From NCBI GenBank assembly GCA_965248605.1, contig CBDFJV010000007.1, positions 1,364,001 to 1,428,000 of the forward strand: 64,000 nucleotides of DNA, given 5' to 3'. The position numbers and the translations under genes are program-made. Each line of letters begins with the position of its first letter. Position 1 is the first letter of the stretch. Shown here in pieces: positions 41,501 to 48,695 of the stretch. Under the pieces are notes generated by a model. The model had not been told where the DNA came from, made no database searches, and was given only the letters and a program-made list of their open reading frames with translations. The DNA is from CAUZJF01 sp965248605. Lineage in GTDB: Bacteria > Chloroflexota > Dehalococcoidia > Lucifugimonadales > CAUZJF01.

Positions 41501-43031
41501 TAGCGCGATGGTCGAAGCCGCCAGAATAGACGCAAGGAGCATGGGACAGGCGATCGCCGCGGCAGCGAGGCTCGATGTCGAGGCCACAGGTCGGGCGATC
41601 GTAGCGGCCGCGCGAATAGATGCGGAAACGGCGGGAAAGATCATCGTCGAAGCGACGAATATCGACGCCGAGGCGGCGGGTCAGGCTGTTGTCGCCGCAG
41701 CGAAACTAGACGCGAAGGCGACCGGCCAGGCCCTCGTAAGCGCCGTGACCGCAGCCACCGTCGCAAATACCGAGCAAATGGCAACCAGGCAGTCTATTGT
41801 CGAGGCGGCAAAGGCAAATGCTGTTTTGGCACAGGCTGCTCTCGTGGCGGGAACAGCGAACAACGCCAGTTCGCACGCCGCACTCGGTAATCTGGTTATC
41901 GTTGACACCTTCTTGAGAGAGGACCCACCGGCGGAGGGTCCGGACTCGGTATCGCGTGGGTTCTGGGAGAGTCTCGGTTCGGCAGGGCCGATCACGCAGG
42001 TCTTTGCGAGATTCCTCGAGAGGAACCCGGAAGCCGCGGCGGAGGTGGAGGCCTTGGCCGAATTGCCAGCGGGCGTCCCGCTGGTCGCGCCGGACCAGCT
42101 GGTCAACTCGTATGTCCGCATTACACCGCGGAACTTCGTACCGGAGGACATAGGAGTTGCACATATTACTTTTGCCCTGGAGAAGGCCTGGCTGGAAGCC
42201 AACAATGCCCACCCCTGTTCCATCAGGCTGAACCGGTACAACGAAGAAACGGGGGGTTGGGAAACCTTTGCCGCAAAGTTCATAGGAGAAGACGAGGAAC
42301 AGGTCTTCTACACGGTCCCGCCGGCCCAATTCTCACTCTGGGCCCTTTCCGGAAGCCCCCAGATGCCGCAAGTGCAGGTCCGGGTAGACAACTTACGGAT
42401 TGTCCCGGAGCAGATCAGGGAGGGGCAGAACGTCACGGTGGAGGCCCAGGTTACCAATATAGGAACGGGACCGGCTGACTACAACGTCGTTCTATGGTTG
42501 GACCAGCGTGTCCATACCAGCCGTCACCTGGTCGTCTCACCGGGGTCGAGTGTACCGGTGTCCTTTGATTTCGAACCCCCGGCCGGTTCCTACGAAGTCC
42601 GCATCGACCGCCTGCTAGACAGCATGCACGTGCAACCGGGACCAATAAATCTCGGAGCGGCCCTGAGCAGCGAGACCATTACGCTGACAAACGTGGCGGT
42701 GGACGGCGGTACGGTGGCCTACACCGTAGATACCGATCAATCATGGCTAACGGCCAGCCCTGCTTCCTTCGAGCTGGAACCGGGGAGTAGCCAGGACGTC
42801 ACGTTCTCAGTGAGCAGGACCAGGCTAAAGGACGACGCGTACGCCGGAACAGCGACTGTCTCCTTCTCCGGAGCCCGTCTGGGGAACTTCGTGATACCCG
42901 TGACCATGGACGTGCACAAACGGGACGAAGACCGACCGTCTCTTCCAATATCAATAGCGATTATTGGGATATTGCTGTTTATTGTCGGAGTCTTTTCCGC
43001 GGCCGGGTTCCTGGTAATCAAAAGGCCCTAG
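35055..43031 (+). CDS. Giant surface protein, 3' part: propeller, 34-residue repeat array, C-terminal membrane anchor
   Basis: A 2,658-codon frame from ATG 35055; homology already runs in this phase from about 34977, so it continues the preceding ORF. Order: fourth seven-bladed propeller (35055-36189); linker; 38 tandem 34-residue units (36390-40265); degenerate repeats; a Pro-rich hinge (near 40830); Ala-rich helical repeats of about 17 residues such as IVEAARIDAEATG (41230-41870); a PGF-pre-PGF-like domain (VAHITFALEKAWLEANN ... GWETF); a CARDB-like Ig domain; a BACON-like domain (TVDTDQSWLTASPASFELEP); and a final membrane helix (IAIIGILLFIVGVF) with KRP tail. No LPxTG motif is seen. The stop TAG sits in the CTAG edge of the short mobile element at 43028. 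Similar Ser/Asp repeats and PGF-pre-PGF domains are well known in archaea. Confidence 0.8.
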   Translation: MGKLEADDGGASDQLGYSVAIDGDTAVAGALFGDTAAGADTGAAYVFTRSGSVWTQQAKLEASDAVAFDQFGWSVAIDGDTIIVGAWKADTAAGAQAGAAYVFTRSGGSWSQQAKLEASNAAASDRFGWSVAIDGDTAIVGAPIGDTTVTDSGAAYVFTRSGSTWSQQAILEASTPVASDQFGSAVDVESDTAVVAARLDDTAAGTDTGAAYVFTRSGSTWTLQDTLEAGDAAASDQFGESAALSGDTAIIGTQLDDTAGGSGAGSAYVFTRSGSTWTQQAQLEADDAAANDHFGLAVVGASDNDTAAGTNAGAAYVFVRSGSTWSQLPRLEANDAAFNDQFGLSVAISGVNVIVSAHLDDTAAGADAGSAHFIKGVSEPSDALTLIDSIQATTTKAAADSLGLTDSVTFGLSPSDALTVADSTSLGRGLLSSDSLALADNVTLGLSPSDVLSISDSTQATTSKAVADGIALGDSVTLGLSPTDTLAVADSTQATASKAVADALTLGDSVTLGLSPTDALAAADSIQATRSKAVVDGIALGDSVTLGLSPTDTLAVADSTEATTSKAVADGIALGDSVTLGLSPTDTLAVADSTQATASKAVADGLAIADTVTLGLSPTDTLAVVDGTQATTSKAVADTITLGDSVTLGLSPTDTLVVGDATQATTSKVAADGITLGDSVTLGLSPTDTLAVAGSTRATTSKAVADGIAIAYSVTLGLSPTDTLAVADSTQATTSKAVADGIALGDSVALGLSPTDTLAVVDSTQATTSKAVADGIALSDTVTLGLSPTDTLAIVDSTQATTSKVAADTITLGDSVTLGLSPTDTLAIVDSTQATTSKVAADGITLGDSVTLGLSPTDTLAVADSIQATTSKVAADGLALGDTVTLGLSPTDAIAVSDATQATTSKALADALTLGDSVTLGLSPTDTLAVADSIQATISKAVADGIALGDTVTLGLSPTDTLAVGDGTQATTSKVAADGLAIADSVTLGLSPTGALAVSESTQATTSKAVADGLAIADSVTLGLSPTDTLAIADSTQGTTSKTVADGLAIADSVTLGLSPTDALAVSESTQATTSKAVADGLAIADTVTLGLSPTDTLVIVDSTQATTSKAVADGLAIADSVTLGLSPTDTLAVADSTQATTSKAVADGLAIADTVTLGLSPTGALAVSESTQATTSKAVADGLAIADSVTLGLSPTDTLAIADSTQGTTSKTVADGLAIADSVTLGLSPTDALAVSESTQATTSKAVADGLAIADSVTLGLSPTDTLAIVDSTQATTSKAMDDGLALGDTVTLGLSPTDAIAVSDATQATTSKAVADGITLGDSVTLGLSPTDTLAVSESTQATTSKAVADGIALGDSVTLGLSPTDTLAVVDSTQATTSKAVADGLAIADTVTLGLSPTDAIAVSDGTQAITSKAVADGLAIADSVTLGLSPTDTLAVGDATQATTSKVLADGLAVADSVTLGLSPTDAIAVSDATQATTSKAMADGLAVADSVTLSLSPTDTLVVGDATQATTSKVAADGITLGDSVTLGLSPTDTLAVGESTQATTSKVAADGITLGNSVTLGLSPKDALAVSESTQATTSKVAADGLAVDDTVTLGLSPTDALAVADSTQATTSKVAADGLAIADTVTLGLSPTDALAISESAHATTSRAVADGIALGDSVTLGLSPIDSLTVNESTQATTSKAVADTISIGDSVALGLLPMDALAVSESTHATAFEATTDSLTLSDSVTLGLSPSDAFPLTDAARQGVGSSPSDALALADPVSLFPFPFDDLALTDAAQQGVGSAPSATLTLTDAVILGLSPIETLTLAEAVQTVAQIDWVVGETVGLSDTVSLSLSPRDSLTLGAQAQTPVVEAPADTLGVIETVTIQLLSASVVTVPDTLGLTEVANVSASKGSADALGLADSAETVIGRPSVFTPPPPPTSTPPPPAVSPPAPLPISAVLDLLDRARLTESISLLRSQAAAVGEPVRLSESIELRLSRVRRASLVEAVGLTETVAIDLSFKESSRLVDVLRMTDSARVDAVRSSSGSSDSDVSEQTASDVPGETGGEAAGQTIVSAGRVDAAVTGQVVVAAAKANARIAGQSIVEAARIDSEVTAKVVAEASKVDPQATGRSIAEAAKIDAEALVPVLVDAIEADAEATGSAMVEAARIDARSMGQAIAAAARLDVEATGRAIVAAARIDAETAGKIIVEATNIDAEAAGQAVVAAAKLDAKATGQALVSAVTAATVANTEQMATRQSIVEAAKANAVLAQAALVAGTANNASSHAALGNLVIVDTFLREDPPAEGPDSVSRGFWESLGSAGPITQVFARFLERNPEAAAEVEALAELPAGVPLVAPDQLVNSYVRITPRNFVPEDIGVAHITFALEKAWLEANNAHPCSIRLNRYNEETGGWETFAAKFIGEDEEQVFYTVPPAQFSLWALSGSPQMPQVQVRVDNLRIVPEQIREGQNVTVEAQVTNIGTGPADYNVVLWLDQRVHTSRHLVVSPGSSVPVSFDFEPPAGSYEVRIDRLLDSMHVQPGPINLGAALSSETITLTNVAVDGGTVAYTVDTDQSWLTASPASFELEPGSSQDVTFSVSRTRLKDDAYAGTATVSFSGARLGNFVIPVTMDVHKRDEDRPSLPISIAIIGILLFIVGVFSAAGFLVIKRP
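36390..40265 (+). repeat. 38 tandem 102-bp units (34-residue repeats)
   Basis: Each unit encodes LSPTDTLAVADSTQATTSK followed by AVADGLAIADSVTLG, with limited variation (AVADG/VAADG, LAIADS/ITLGDS/IALGDS). Thirty-eight consecutive units keep exactly 34 codons with no insertion or deletion. Variation is concentrated at a few positions, such as the ADS/VDS/SES/GDA site. Expansion by unequal exchange is likely. Confidence 0.9.
38019..38821 (+). repeat. Higher-order duplication inside the 102-bp array (510-bp period)
   Basis: Bases 38019-38311 and 38529-38821 are identical over 293 bp at an offset of five units. Both contain the rarer variants TGALAVSES and ADSTQGTTSKTV, so this is a recent segmental copy, not chance similarity of units. 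Confidence 0.85.
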
Positions 43032-43158
43032 TGGTCCAACATCCTAGTATTGAAGGGTTCTGAGGTTACGGCTTGGTAGGGGCGGGTTTGAAACCCGCCC
43101 TGTCGTCGTAGCACGCCAATCTCGGCTACCCCTCATTTCAAAGATTTCGGTCTACTAG
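43028..43158. mobile_element. 131-bp CTAG-bounded MITE-like element, copy 1
   Basis: It is bounded by CTAG at 43028-43031 and 43155-43158 (127-bp period). Ends are imperfectly inverted (CTAGTGGTCC / CTAGTAGACC), with a central palindrome GGGCGGGTTT-G-AAACCCGCCC. It is identical base for base to the copies at 51671 and 56773 (those in reverse orientation). It encodes nothing. The left CTAG supplies the stop codon of the giant gene. Confidence 0.85.
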
Positions 43159-43159
43159 T

Positions 43160-43400
43160 TCGTATAGGGCCAAATAGCCAGGCCTTGGTGCCCTGGAGCG
43201 CTTTCGCTGATTCCTGGCGTTCGGTTATGTCGGCGAGGATGACGCTGGAGACCTTCTCCCCTTCCAGAACAATCTACGATATAGTGGCCTCCACGGGTAA
43301 TTCGGTGCCATCTTTGCGAATCCCAAAAATCCCCGAGCGGCCGGCCATCAGCCGAGATGATTCCGAGGATTCGAGGGTTGGAAGCATGGAAAGCGATACT
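43160..43400 (-). pseudogene. PAS/PAC-domain remnant
   Basis: On the minus strand, in one frame, SSRLMAGRSGIFGIRKDG is followed by TELPVEATIS, an in-frame TAG, and then IVLEGEKVSSVILADITERQ with ESAKALQGTKAWLFG. This is the second half of a PAS sensor domain with its PAC motif (I-x-D-I-T-E-R). The internal stop, the missing N-terminal half and the absence of a kinase or cyclase domain mark it as a relic. Its downstream end is cut by the 131-bp element. Confidence 0.7.
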
Positions 43401-43482
43401 TACAAATGTTAAACGCCCATCACGCCGGCGGGTCAACCGCGCTGGGGTCCTCGACGTGTAGGCTACGGCACCGGTGAGGTCT

Positions 43483-44793
43483 TCAAAACTCCGCCAGAAT
43501 CCCTCGCGCGATGACCATGGAGCGGTCGAAGTTCTCGCGCATGTACTCGGTCAGCATGCGGGAGAGCTGGCCTTCCTCGCCCTCGTCGATCAGGGTGCCG
43601 GCGCGACTGGCCCGGTCGTAAGCCGTCCGAAGCAGCTCGTCCTGTAGGTCGGTCCACCGCGCCCTGATCTGCCCAACGACCTCGGCATCGAAGTCGTCGC
43701 CGCGGCGGACTTTGCGTTCGATGTTGCGGAAGACCCACCACGGGCTGTCCTGGCTGGGATTCTCGCCGCCGAAGGCGAGCTCCTGGGGTACCTCGCCTTC
43801 CAGGAACATGGGCAGGAAGACCGACAGGCACGGCGCGTAGAGACTGCACCAGTAGACGGGGACGCGCGAGCCGTCGGAGCAGAGATCGGCGACCAGGCTG
43901 GCGACAGTGTTGCTCTTGACCCCGCTGCCGTAGTGGGTGCAAATGGAGCGCGTCGGCGAGATCGCGGTGCGGAGTCCCTCGTTGGGGTCCGCGCCGTCGG
44001 AGTGGTCGCGCAGGATGCCGATCATCGTGCTGACGTCGACGCTTCGGGTGCTCCGCTCCAGGATCGCGCAGGAGCGGCCCTGACGTTGAGGACTCCGGCC
44101 AAGCTCGCTGGCCGCGAGCTCGCCGAACGCACCGGCGAAGTCGAGCTTCCCGCTGCCCGCATCCCACCAGCCGCCGTCCACGGCTGTCGCCTCGGCGTCC
44201 GGTGAAATGCGGTCCCAGTCGGTGCCGAGCGAGTAGACGTTGCTGATGCCCACCGTCGATTCGACCCGCCTAACGGCCCACTCGCGGCCCGCCGTCTCGA
44301 CGACATAGGCCTCACGAGGGTCGGCGACGATGAAGCTGTTGTCGTAGCTACCGACCTCGACGCCCTCGAACTTGCCCTGGCCGTATTTCGAGATCAGCGA
44401 CGTCATGACGTCTACGGCCTGGGCGGCGGACCGTCCGCGCTCGATGCCCAGCCTGACGAGCTCCATACCGAAGAGCCTGGGCTCCTTGGCCGCTGGCAGC
44501 TTCGAAGGCAGCGCCTCGTTGCCGATGACTACCTGGTGCTCGTTGAAGCCGTGCTCGTACCCCCAACCCCAGTGGGGGCGGGAGCCGACGTGGGCGAAGG
44601 TCGAGCGCACCTGCGGCACGTCGACGTACCGGCACCCGGCGCTGCCGCCGTTGCGATGGAAGATGCGTTTCCGCTGCTCGAGCGGCTGGCACTCCTCGGC
44701 CGGTCGGTCGCTGTTCTTGGCGAACACGGTGTGCCGGCCACGGGTGGCGTTGGGCAGCGCGACCATGGTGTCGCAGGAGCTAGAGGCGTTCAC
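43483..44793 (-). CDS. Peptidase family C69 (secernin/dipeptidase-like) Ntn hydrolase
   Basis: A 436-residue protein of the C69 family. The N-terminal nucleophile region SSSCDTMVALPNATRG and FAKNSDRPAEECQPL are diagnostic; the Cys would become the catalytic residue after processing. VGISNVYSLGTDWDRISPDA and ICTHYGSGVKSNTVAS are other conserved blocks. Start choices are TTG 44847, ATG 44832 and GTG 44793. The last is preferred because secernins place the Cys within about ten residues of the start and a G-rich site lies upstream. The gene follows the PD40 membrane-protein gene closely on the same strand. It probably hydrolyses dipeptides or acyl-amides; the substrate is unknown. Confidence 0.85.
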   Translation of the reverse strand: MNASSSCDTMVALPNATRGRHTVFAKNSDRPAEECQPLEQRKRIFHRNGGSAGCRYVDVPQVRSTFAHVGSRPHWGWGYEHGFNEHQVVIGNEALPSKLPAAKEPRLFGMELVRLGIERGRSAAQAVDVMTSLISKYGQGKFEGVEVGSYDNSFIVADPREAYVVETAGREWAVRRVESTVGISNVYSLGTDWDRISPDAEATAVDGGWWDAGSGKLDFAGAFGELAASELGRSPQRQGRSCAILERSTRSVDVSTMIGILRDHSDGADPNEGLRTAISPTRSICTHYGSGVKSNTVASLVADLCSDGSRVPVYWCSLYAPCLSVFLPMFLEGEVPQELAFGGENPSQDSPWWVFRNIERKVRRGDDFDAEVVGQIRARWTDLQDELLRTAYDRASRAGTLIDEGEEGQLSRMLTEYMRENFDRSMVIARGILAEF

Positions 44794-44857
44794 GTTTAAT
44801 CTGTTCCCCCTGTCAGTTCTGAGATCGACCATCCGAGAACGGTCCAAACGACATCCT

Positions 44858-46744
44858 CTAGGAAAAACCCCGCAGCCGCGCTGGCGGGACGGAAATGTAG
44901 CTCATCAGCCAACCGATGACGCCGGAGAGCACGATGGAGCCGGCCCACAGCTCTACCGGCCACCCGAGGCCGTCCGTGACGGCGAGTGTCGCAAAGTACA
45001 GGGCGAAGAAGACCCCTGCCGACGCGATGGCGAAGCCCCTGAAGCCCCAGACGCTTTCCGAGGACGGCCTGAGACGCCACCTCAACGCGTCGGCCACTAC
45101 TCCGGCGAGAATCGCGGCCGGAACCAAATAGTACGTGTCCTCCTGAGACGCCATCGCCAGCCCATTGATCGCGAAGATTATCGTGAATGTCCCGATGGGC
45201 AGCTCCCAGCGTCGGACGGCCGGCAGTACCACTCCCACCAGAATCGCCGACTGCAGCAGGATGCTCGATACTCCAAGCGCCTGGTTGAAAAAGTCCAACC
45301 GCTCTCGGTTCGGTACCGGCTGTACTGACGTGTAAACGATTCGCGTACCGTCGTTCGACCACCCGGGGAAAAACTCGTGCGAGTTCGGGCTGTTAGTGAG
45401 GTTCATCTGGGCCGTACCGTCGCTGTTCATTCTGTAGATCTCGAAATCCTCGTCTCGGTATGACACGAAGGCGATCCTCCGCCCGTCAGGCGACCAGGCT
45501 GGCAATACATCAGTCTCCTCATGCGACGTCAGCTGGGTTTCGCCGCCGTCTTCGAGGTCCATGACGTACACGTCGAAGTTGCCGTTCCTGTTGGAGCTGT
45601 ACGCGAGCCTGCGGCCGTCAGGCGACCACGCTGGCTCCAGCTCTGTGTCCGGACTATTGGTCAGCCGGGTTGTCGCGCCGTCGTTCACGTCGTACGTGTA
45701 GATCTCTGCGTTGCCGTCCCGGTCCGACACGAACCCGATCTTCGTCCCGTCAGGCGACCACGAGACTCGGCGGCCGTGTACCCCGTCGTCGGTCAGCAGC
45801 CTGCTGGCCGTACCGTCCTCATTCATCAGGTAAAGACCGGGTTCGCCGTCGCGCCATCCGATGAAGGCGATCCGCGTGCCATCAGGCGACCAGACTGAGA
45901 AATCGAAGTTCTCCTCCGTCGAGGTCACAACACTCACGCCGCCATCGAGTCCGATAATCTGGATCTCCGCTACGAAGCTCCCCTCAGAATCGCCTTCTCT
46001 CGTCGCGTCGGCCAAGAGGCGGGTGCCGTCAGCTGACCAGGACGACCCCGCAGAGGTGGTTTCGACGTCGTACGTCACGCGTGTCTGGTCCCTCCCGTCC
46101 GCACCCATGGTGAATATCACCCAGACGTCGCGTCTCGCATCGTCCGCCGCGCCGTCTACGTTCGCGGTGGCCTGTATCTGCGCGAACGGGTGGGCGAACT
46201 GCGTGAAAAAGGTGAAGGTGCAGAGGAGGAACGCCAGCGACAAGATGCCTGGCAGGAGCCTAAGGCGACCGCCTCCGTCATCAGTGCGCAGCCAGGCAGA
46301 CCGCAAAGGCCCGCTGAGTATTAGTGTGCCCCCCAATGCCAGCGAAAGGTGAGTCGGGCTCAGCAGCGCGTCGACATCCTCCTCGACTCCGAAGATGATG
46401 TGCCAGACCATGTCGCCGAGCCCGCCGACGAGGAAGATTACGGCGCCAGCCAGCGACAGCATATATCCCGGTGGCAGAGCGCTTTGCCAGGCGAACCCCC
46501 TTCTGATGTTCACTAGAAAAGTGGCGAAGACGAAACCGGCCGACGCGGCGAAGCCGGAGTAGAGTACCGCATGCCAGGGGGTGAAGAACGTCTCTAACTC
46601 GGATTTGTGGGAGTGGGCCCAGCCGTCGAGATACAGGCCACCAATCAGCCAGGCGCAAAGCGCCACCATCGCCCAGTCGTAGCGAACGCTGCCACTCGGG
46701 CCTTCGCGTAGTTCCTCGACAGGTGTCGATATCGCGTCGCCCAT
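44858..46744 (-). CDS. Polytopic membrane protein with an internal PD40 (TolB-like) beta-propeller
   Basis: A 628-residue protein. Residues 1-190 hold about five hydrophobic helices (MVALCAWLIGGLYLDGW, AVLYSGFAASAGFVFATFLV, ILSLAFLLCTFTFF). Residues 210-460 hold six PD40-type blades with WSPDGTRIAFIGWRDGEPGLY, AWSPDGRRLAYSSNRNGNFD and PGWSNDGTRIVYTS. Residues 475-628 hold another membrane bundle (ILLQSAILVGVVLPAV, FALYFATLAV, GSIVLSGVIGWLMSY). A propeller placed between two membrane bundles is unusual; it would project to one side of the membrane, perhaps as a sensor or binding platform. It sits 9 bp behind the esterase fusion gene, so co-transcription is likely. Confidence 0.8.
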   Translation of the reverse strand: MGDAISTPVEELREGPSGSVRYDWAMVALCAWLIGGLYLDGWAHSHKSELETFFTPWHAVLYSGFAASAGFVFATFLVNIRRGFAWQSALPPGYMLSLAGAVIFLVGGLGDMVWHIIFGVEEDVDALLSPTHLSLALGGTLILSGPLRSAWLRTDDGGGRLRLLPGILSLAFLLCTFTFFTQFAHPFAQIQATANVDGAADDARRDVWVIFTMGADGRDQTRVTYDVETTSAGSSWSADGTRLLADATREGDSEGSFVAEIQIIGLDGGVSVVTSTEENFDFSVWSPDGTRIAFIGWRDGEPGLYLMNEDGTASRLLTDDGVHGRRVSWSPDGTKIGFVSDRDGNAEIYTYDVNDGATTRLTNSPDTELEPAWSPDGRRLAYSSNRNGNFDVYVMDLEDGGETQLTSHEETDVLPAWSPDGRRIAFVSYRDEDFEIYRMNSDGTAQMNLTNSPNSHEFFPGWSNDGTRIVYTSVQPVPNRERLDFFNQALGVSSILLQSAILVGVVLPAVRRWELPIGTFTIIFAINGLAMASQEDTYYLVPAAILAGVVADALRWRLRPSSESVWGFRGFAIASAGVFFALYFATLAVTDGLGWPVELWAGSIVLSGVIGWLMSYISVPPARLRGFS

Positions 46745-46753
46745 GGCCGTACC

Positions 46754-48460
46754 TTACAGCTCCCGCACCCGACCCTCGACCGCCGCATCGATCCGTCCCG
46801 TGCGGACGGCGTGGGCGTAGAGGGCGCAGCGGTTTGGAATGTCGGTGACCTCGTGCTCCATGGGGTACTTGTCGCCGATGCGAAGGGTGGCGCGGCGCCA
46901 CACCTGGGCCAGCCTCGGTACCTGTCCCTCCATGACGACCTTGTAGGTGCGCCCCTCGTCGAGGTCGTGCTCGACGACGCGCTGTCCTTCAGGGCGGCTC
47001 CGCTCGAAGGCGTAGCTGAATCCCGACGGCTGCACCATAAATTCGTTTTCGCCAAGCTCGACCGTCATCGGGTAAGAGTGTCCGACATGGTACGGCACCT
47101 CGATGTTGTCTTCCACGATGTCGAGGACGTCTCGCCCCGAGAGCTCGGCGACGACCAGGTAGTGCGCCGCCGGGCTAAAGCACTGCAGCAGCTCGACCTC
47201 GTCGACCGTGCCCTTGGGAATGGGCCGGCCCCGGTGGTACCTCCGGTTGTACATCGCGAGGTCGGCGCCGGTGGCCGCCCTCATCGCGTCGGTAACCCAG
47301 TTGGCCAGTGGCGACTCGAGGCCTTCCATCGTCAGCGCCTCGGGCGCCTCGGCCACCGGGTTGACCCGCCAGTCCGTCAGCGATGTCTGCCGCCGGGGGG
47401 CGACTGACGCCTGCCACGAGCCGTCCGCCAAGACGAGCTTTAACTCCTGGTCCGGCGTAACGAGCCCGCTGAAGGCGGGGACGCCGTCGACCTCGACTTC
47501 GATTGGGCCCTCCAGGTCGAACAGCTTTGTGTCCGGCAGGACCGCGACTGATGAGACGTTCTCGGTCGTAAGGGTGACCCGCGACGGGCTCACCAGCTTG
47601 GCATGTATGGTTGCGATAGGGCCTGGGTTCGCGATGCCGTCGATGGCCGTCCAGTAGGCCTGACCGTACATCGGCAGATCGGCGCTGAACGAGTACTCCT
47701 TCGGGTGACGGAAGACCTTGTGCTGCAGCAGCCACTCGACGACCTCGTCGAACATCTCGGGCTCGAAGTCCGAGTGCTCGCGGGTCTTCATCACCGAAAG
47801 ACGGGTGGGGTGGCCCAGCTCGATCATCTTCTCGGCGCAGACCAGCCCGCCGTTGTGGACGAAGTCCCTGTCGAACTCGCCGCCGATGCACCAGAAGGGG
47901 ACGTGCTGTCCGTTGGCCGCTAGCCATGGGAAGCTATTGGCCGGCGCCATCGGCGCGACCGCCGAGAAGAGGCCCGGATGGTGAAGGCCGATCTCGAACG
48001 AGGCCGTCCCTCCCATAGACAAGCCGGTCAGCGCGATGCGGTCTTCGTCGACGTTGTAGCGCTCCTTGACCTCTTCGAGCACACTGAGCACGTCGTGCTC
48101 GCCTGTGCCGCGGAACTCGGTGATGCCACGGCCGTAGGGCGTCGCGAGGATGGCGCCGCGGTTCTCCGCGGCCCAGAGGTAGAGAGCATTGCGGTCGGGG
48201 CCATAGCCCACCGAGGTCTCGCCCACGTGCTCCTCGCCGAACCCCGACGAGGTGCCGTGGAGGTTGACGATCAAGGGCCATGCGGTATTGTCGTCGTAGC
48301 CGGACGGAACGTAAACGGCGTAAGGCTGCGTAGTGCCGTCGACCTTTGACGTGTACGAGAGCCTCAGGTCTTCTCCCGGCGGCGGGTTCTTCGCCAGGCG
48401 GGTGTCGCTAGGCGCGAGGTCTGAGGTTGCTACCTTATTCTGCGTCATTGCCAACGACAT
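46754..48460 (-). CDS. Alpha/beta-hydrolase esterase fused to a 5'-nucleotidase C-terminal domain
   Basis: A 568-residue two-part protein. Residues 30-270 form a PHB-depolymerase/esterase-type alpha/beta hydrolase: YAVYVPSGYDD, LIVNLHGTSSGFG (oxyanion HG), IALTGLSMGGTASFEIGLHH (nucleophile Ser in GLSMGG) and a late REHSDFE His. Residues 390-560 match the 5'-nucleotidase C-terminal domain: LANWVTDAMRAATGADLAMY, VDEVELLQCFSPAAHYLVVA, ELSGRDVLDIVEDN. The metallophosphoesterase half that normally precedes that domain is absent. No signal peptide is apparent. The two ATGs at 48460 and 48448 are both possible starts. The fusion suggests a substrate with both an ester and a nucleotide-like or phosphate-free ligand part; this is inference. 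Confidence 0.8.
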   Translation of the reverse strand: MSLAMTQNKVATSDLAPSDTRLAKNPPPGEDLRLSYTSKVDGTTQPYAVYVPSGYDDNTAWPLIVNLHGTSSGFGEEHVGETSVGYGPDRNALYLWAAENRGAILATPYGRGITEFRGTGEHDVLSVLEEVKERYNVDEDRIALTGLSMGGTASFEIGLHHPGLFSAVAPMAPANSFPWLAANGQHVPFWCIGGEFDRDFVHNGGLVCAEKMIELGHPTRLSVMKTREHSDFEPEMFDEVVEWLLQHKVFRHPKEYSFSADLPMYGQAYWTAIDGIANPGPIATIHAKLVSPSRVTLTTENVSSVAVLPDTKLFDLEGPIEVEVDGVPAFSGLVTPDQELKLVLADGSWQASVAPRRQTSLTDWRVNPVAEAPEALTMEGLESPLANWVTDAMRAATGADLAMYNRRYHRGRPIPKGTVDEVELLQCFSPAAHYLVVAELSGRDVLDIVEDNIEVPYHVGHSYPMTVELGENEFMVQPSGFSYAFERSRPEGQRVVEHDLDEGRTYKVVMEGQVPRLAQVWRRATLRIGDKYPMEHEVTDIPNRCALYAHAVRTGRIDAAVEGRVREL

Positions 48461-48695
48461 CTCCTGTGCGACTTCGCCGGGGCCCCGTATAGGTGGTTGG
48501 TCACTGATGGTTCGACAAGCTCACCATGAGCGGAAAAACCTCGGCCTATCCCAAGCGGCAGTACGCACACCCTAGGCTCCTTGCTCCCGCTCATCCTGAG
48601 CCCCGTCGAAGGATCGCCTTGGACCTGTCGAAGGATCACGCTGATCGCGCTTTACTCCGCTCACCCTGAGCTTGTCGAAGGGCGTCCGCTTCGCG
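48461..48695. repeat. Intergenic stretch with dispersed TCGACAAGCTCA-type repeats
   Basis: Several short copies of the motif GGTTCGACAAGCTCACC / CTGAGC..GTCGAAGGATC occur in both orientations (about 48510-48685). Related strings recur at 52085-52130. No gene is supported here. The strings resemble common dispersed intergenic repeats, not regulatory sites. Confidence 0.5.

Noticed and set aside
43155..43436. A 93-codon minus-strand protein gene
   Set aside because: The family signal (PAS/PAC) lies in another frame with an in-frame stop, so the open frame here is accidental.
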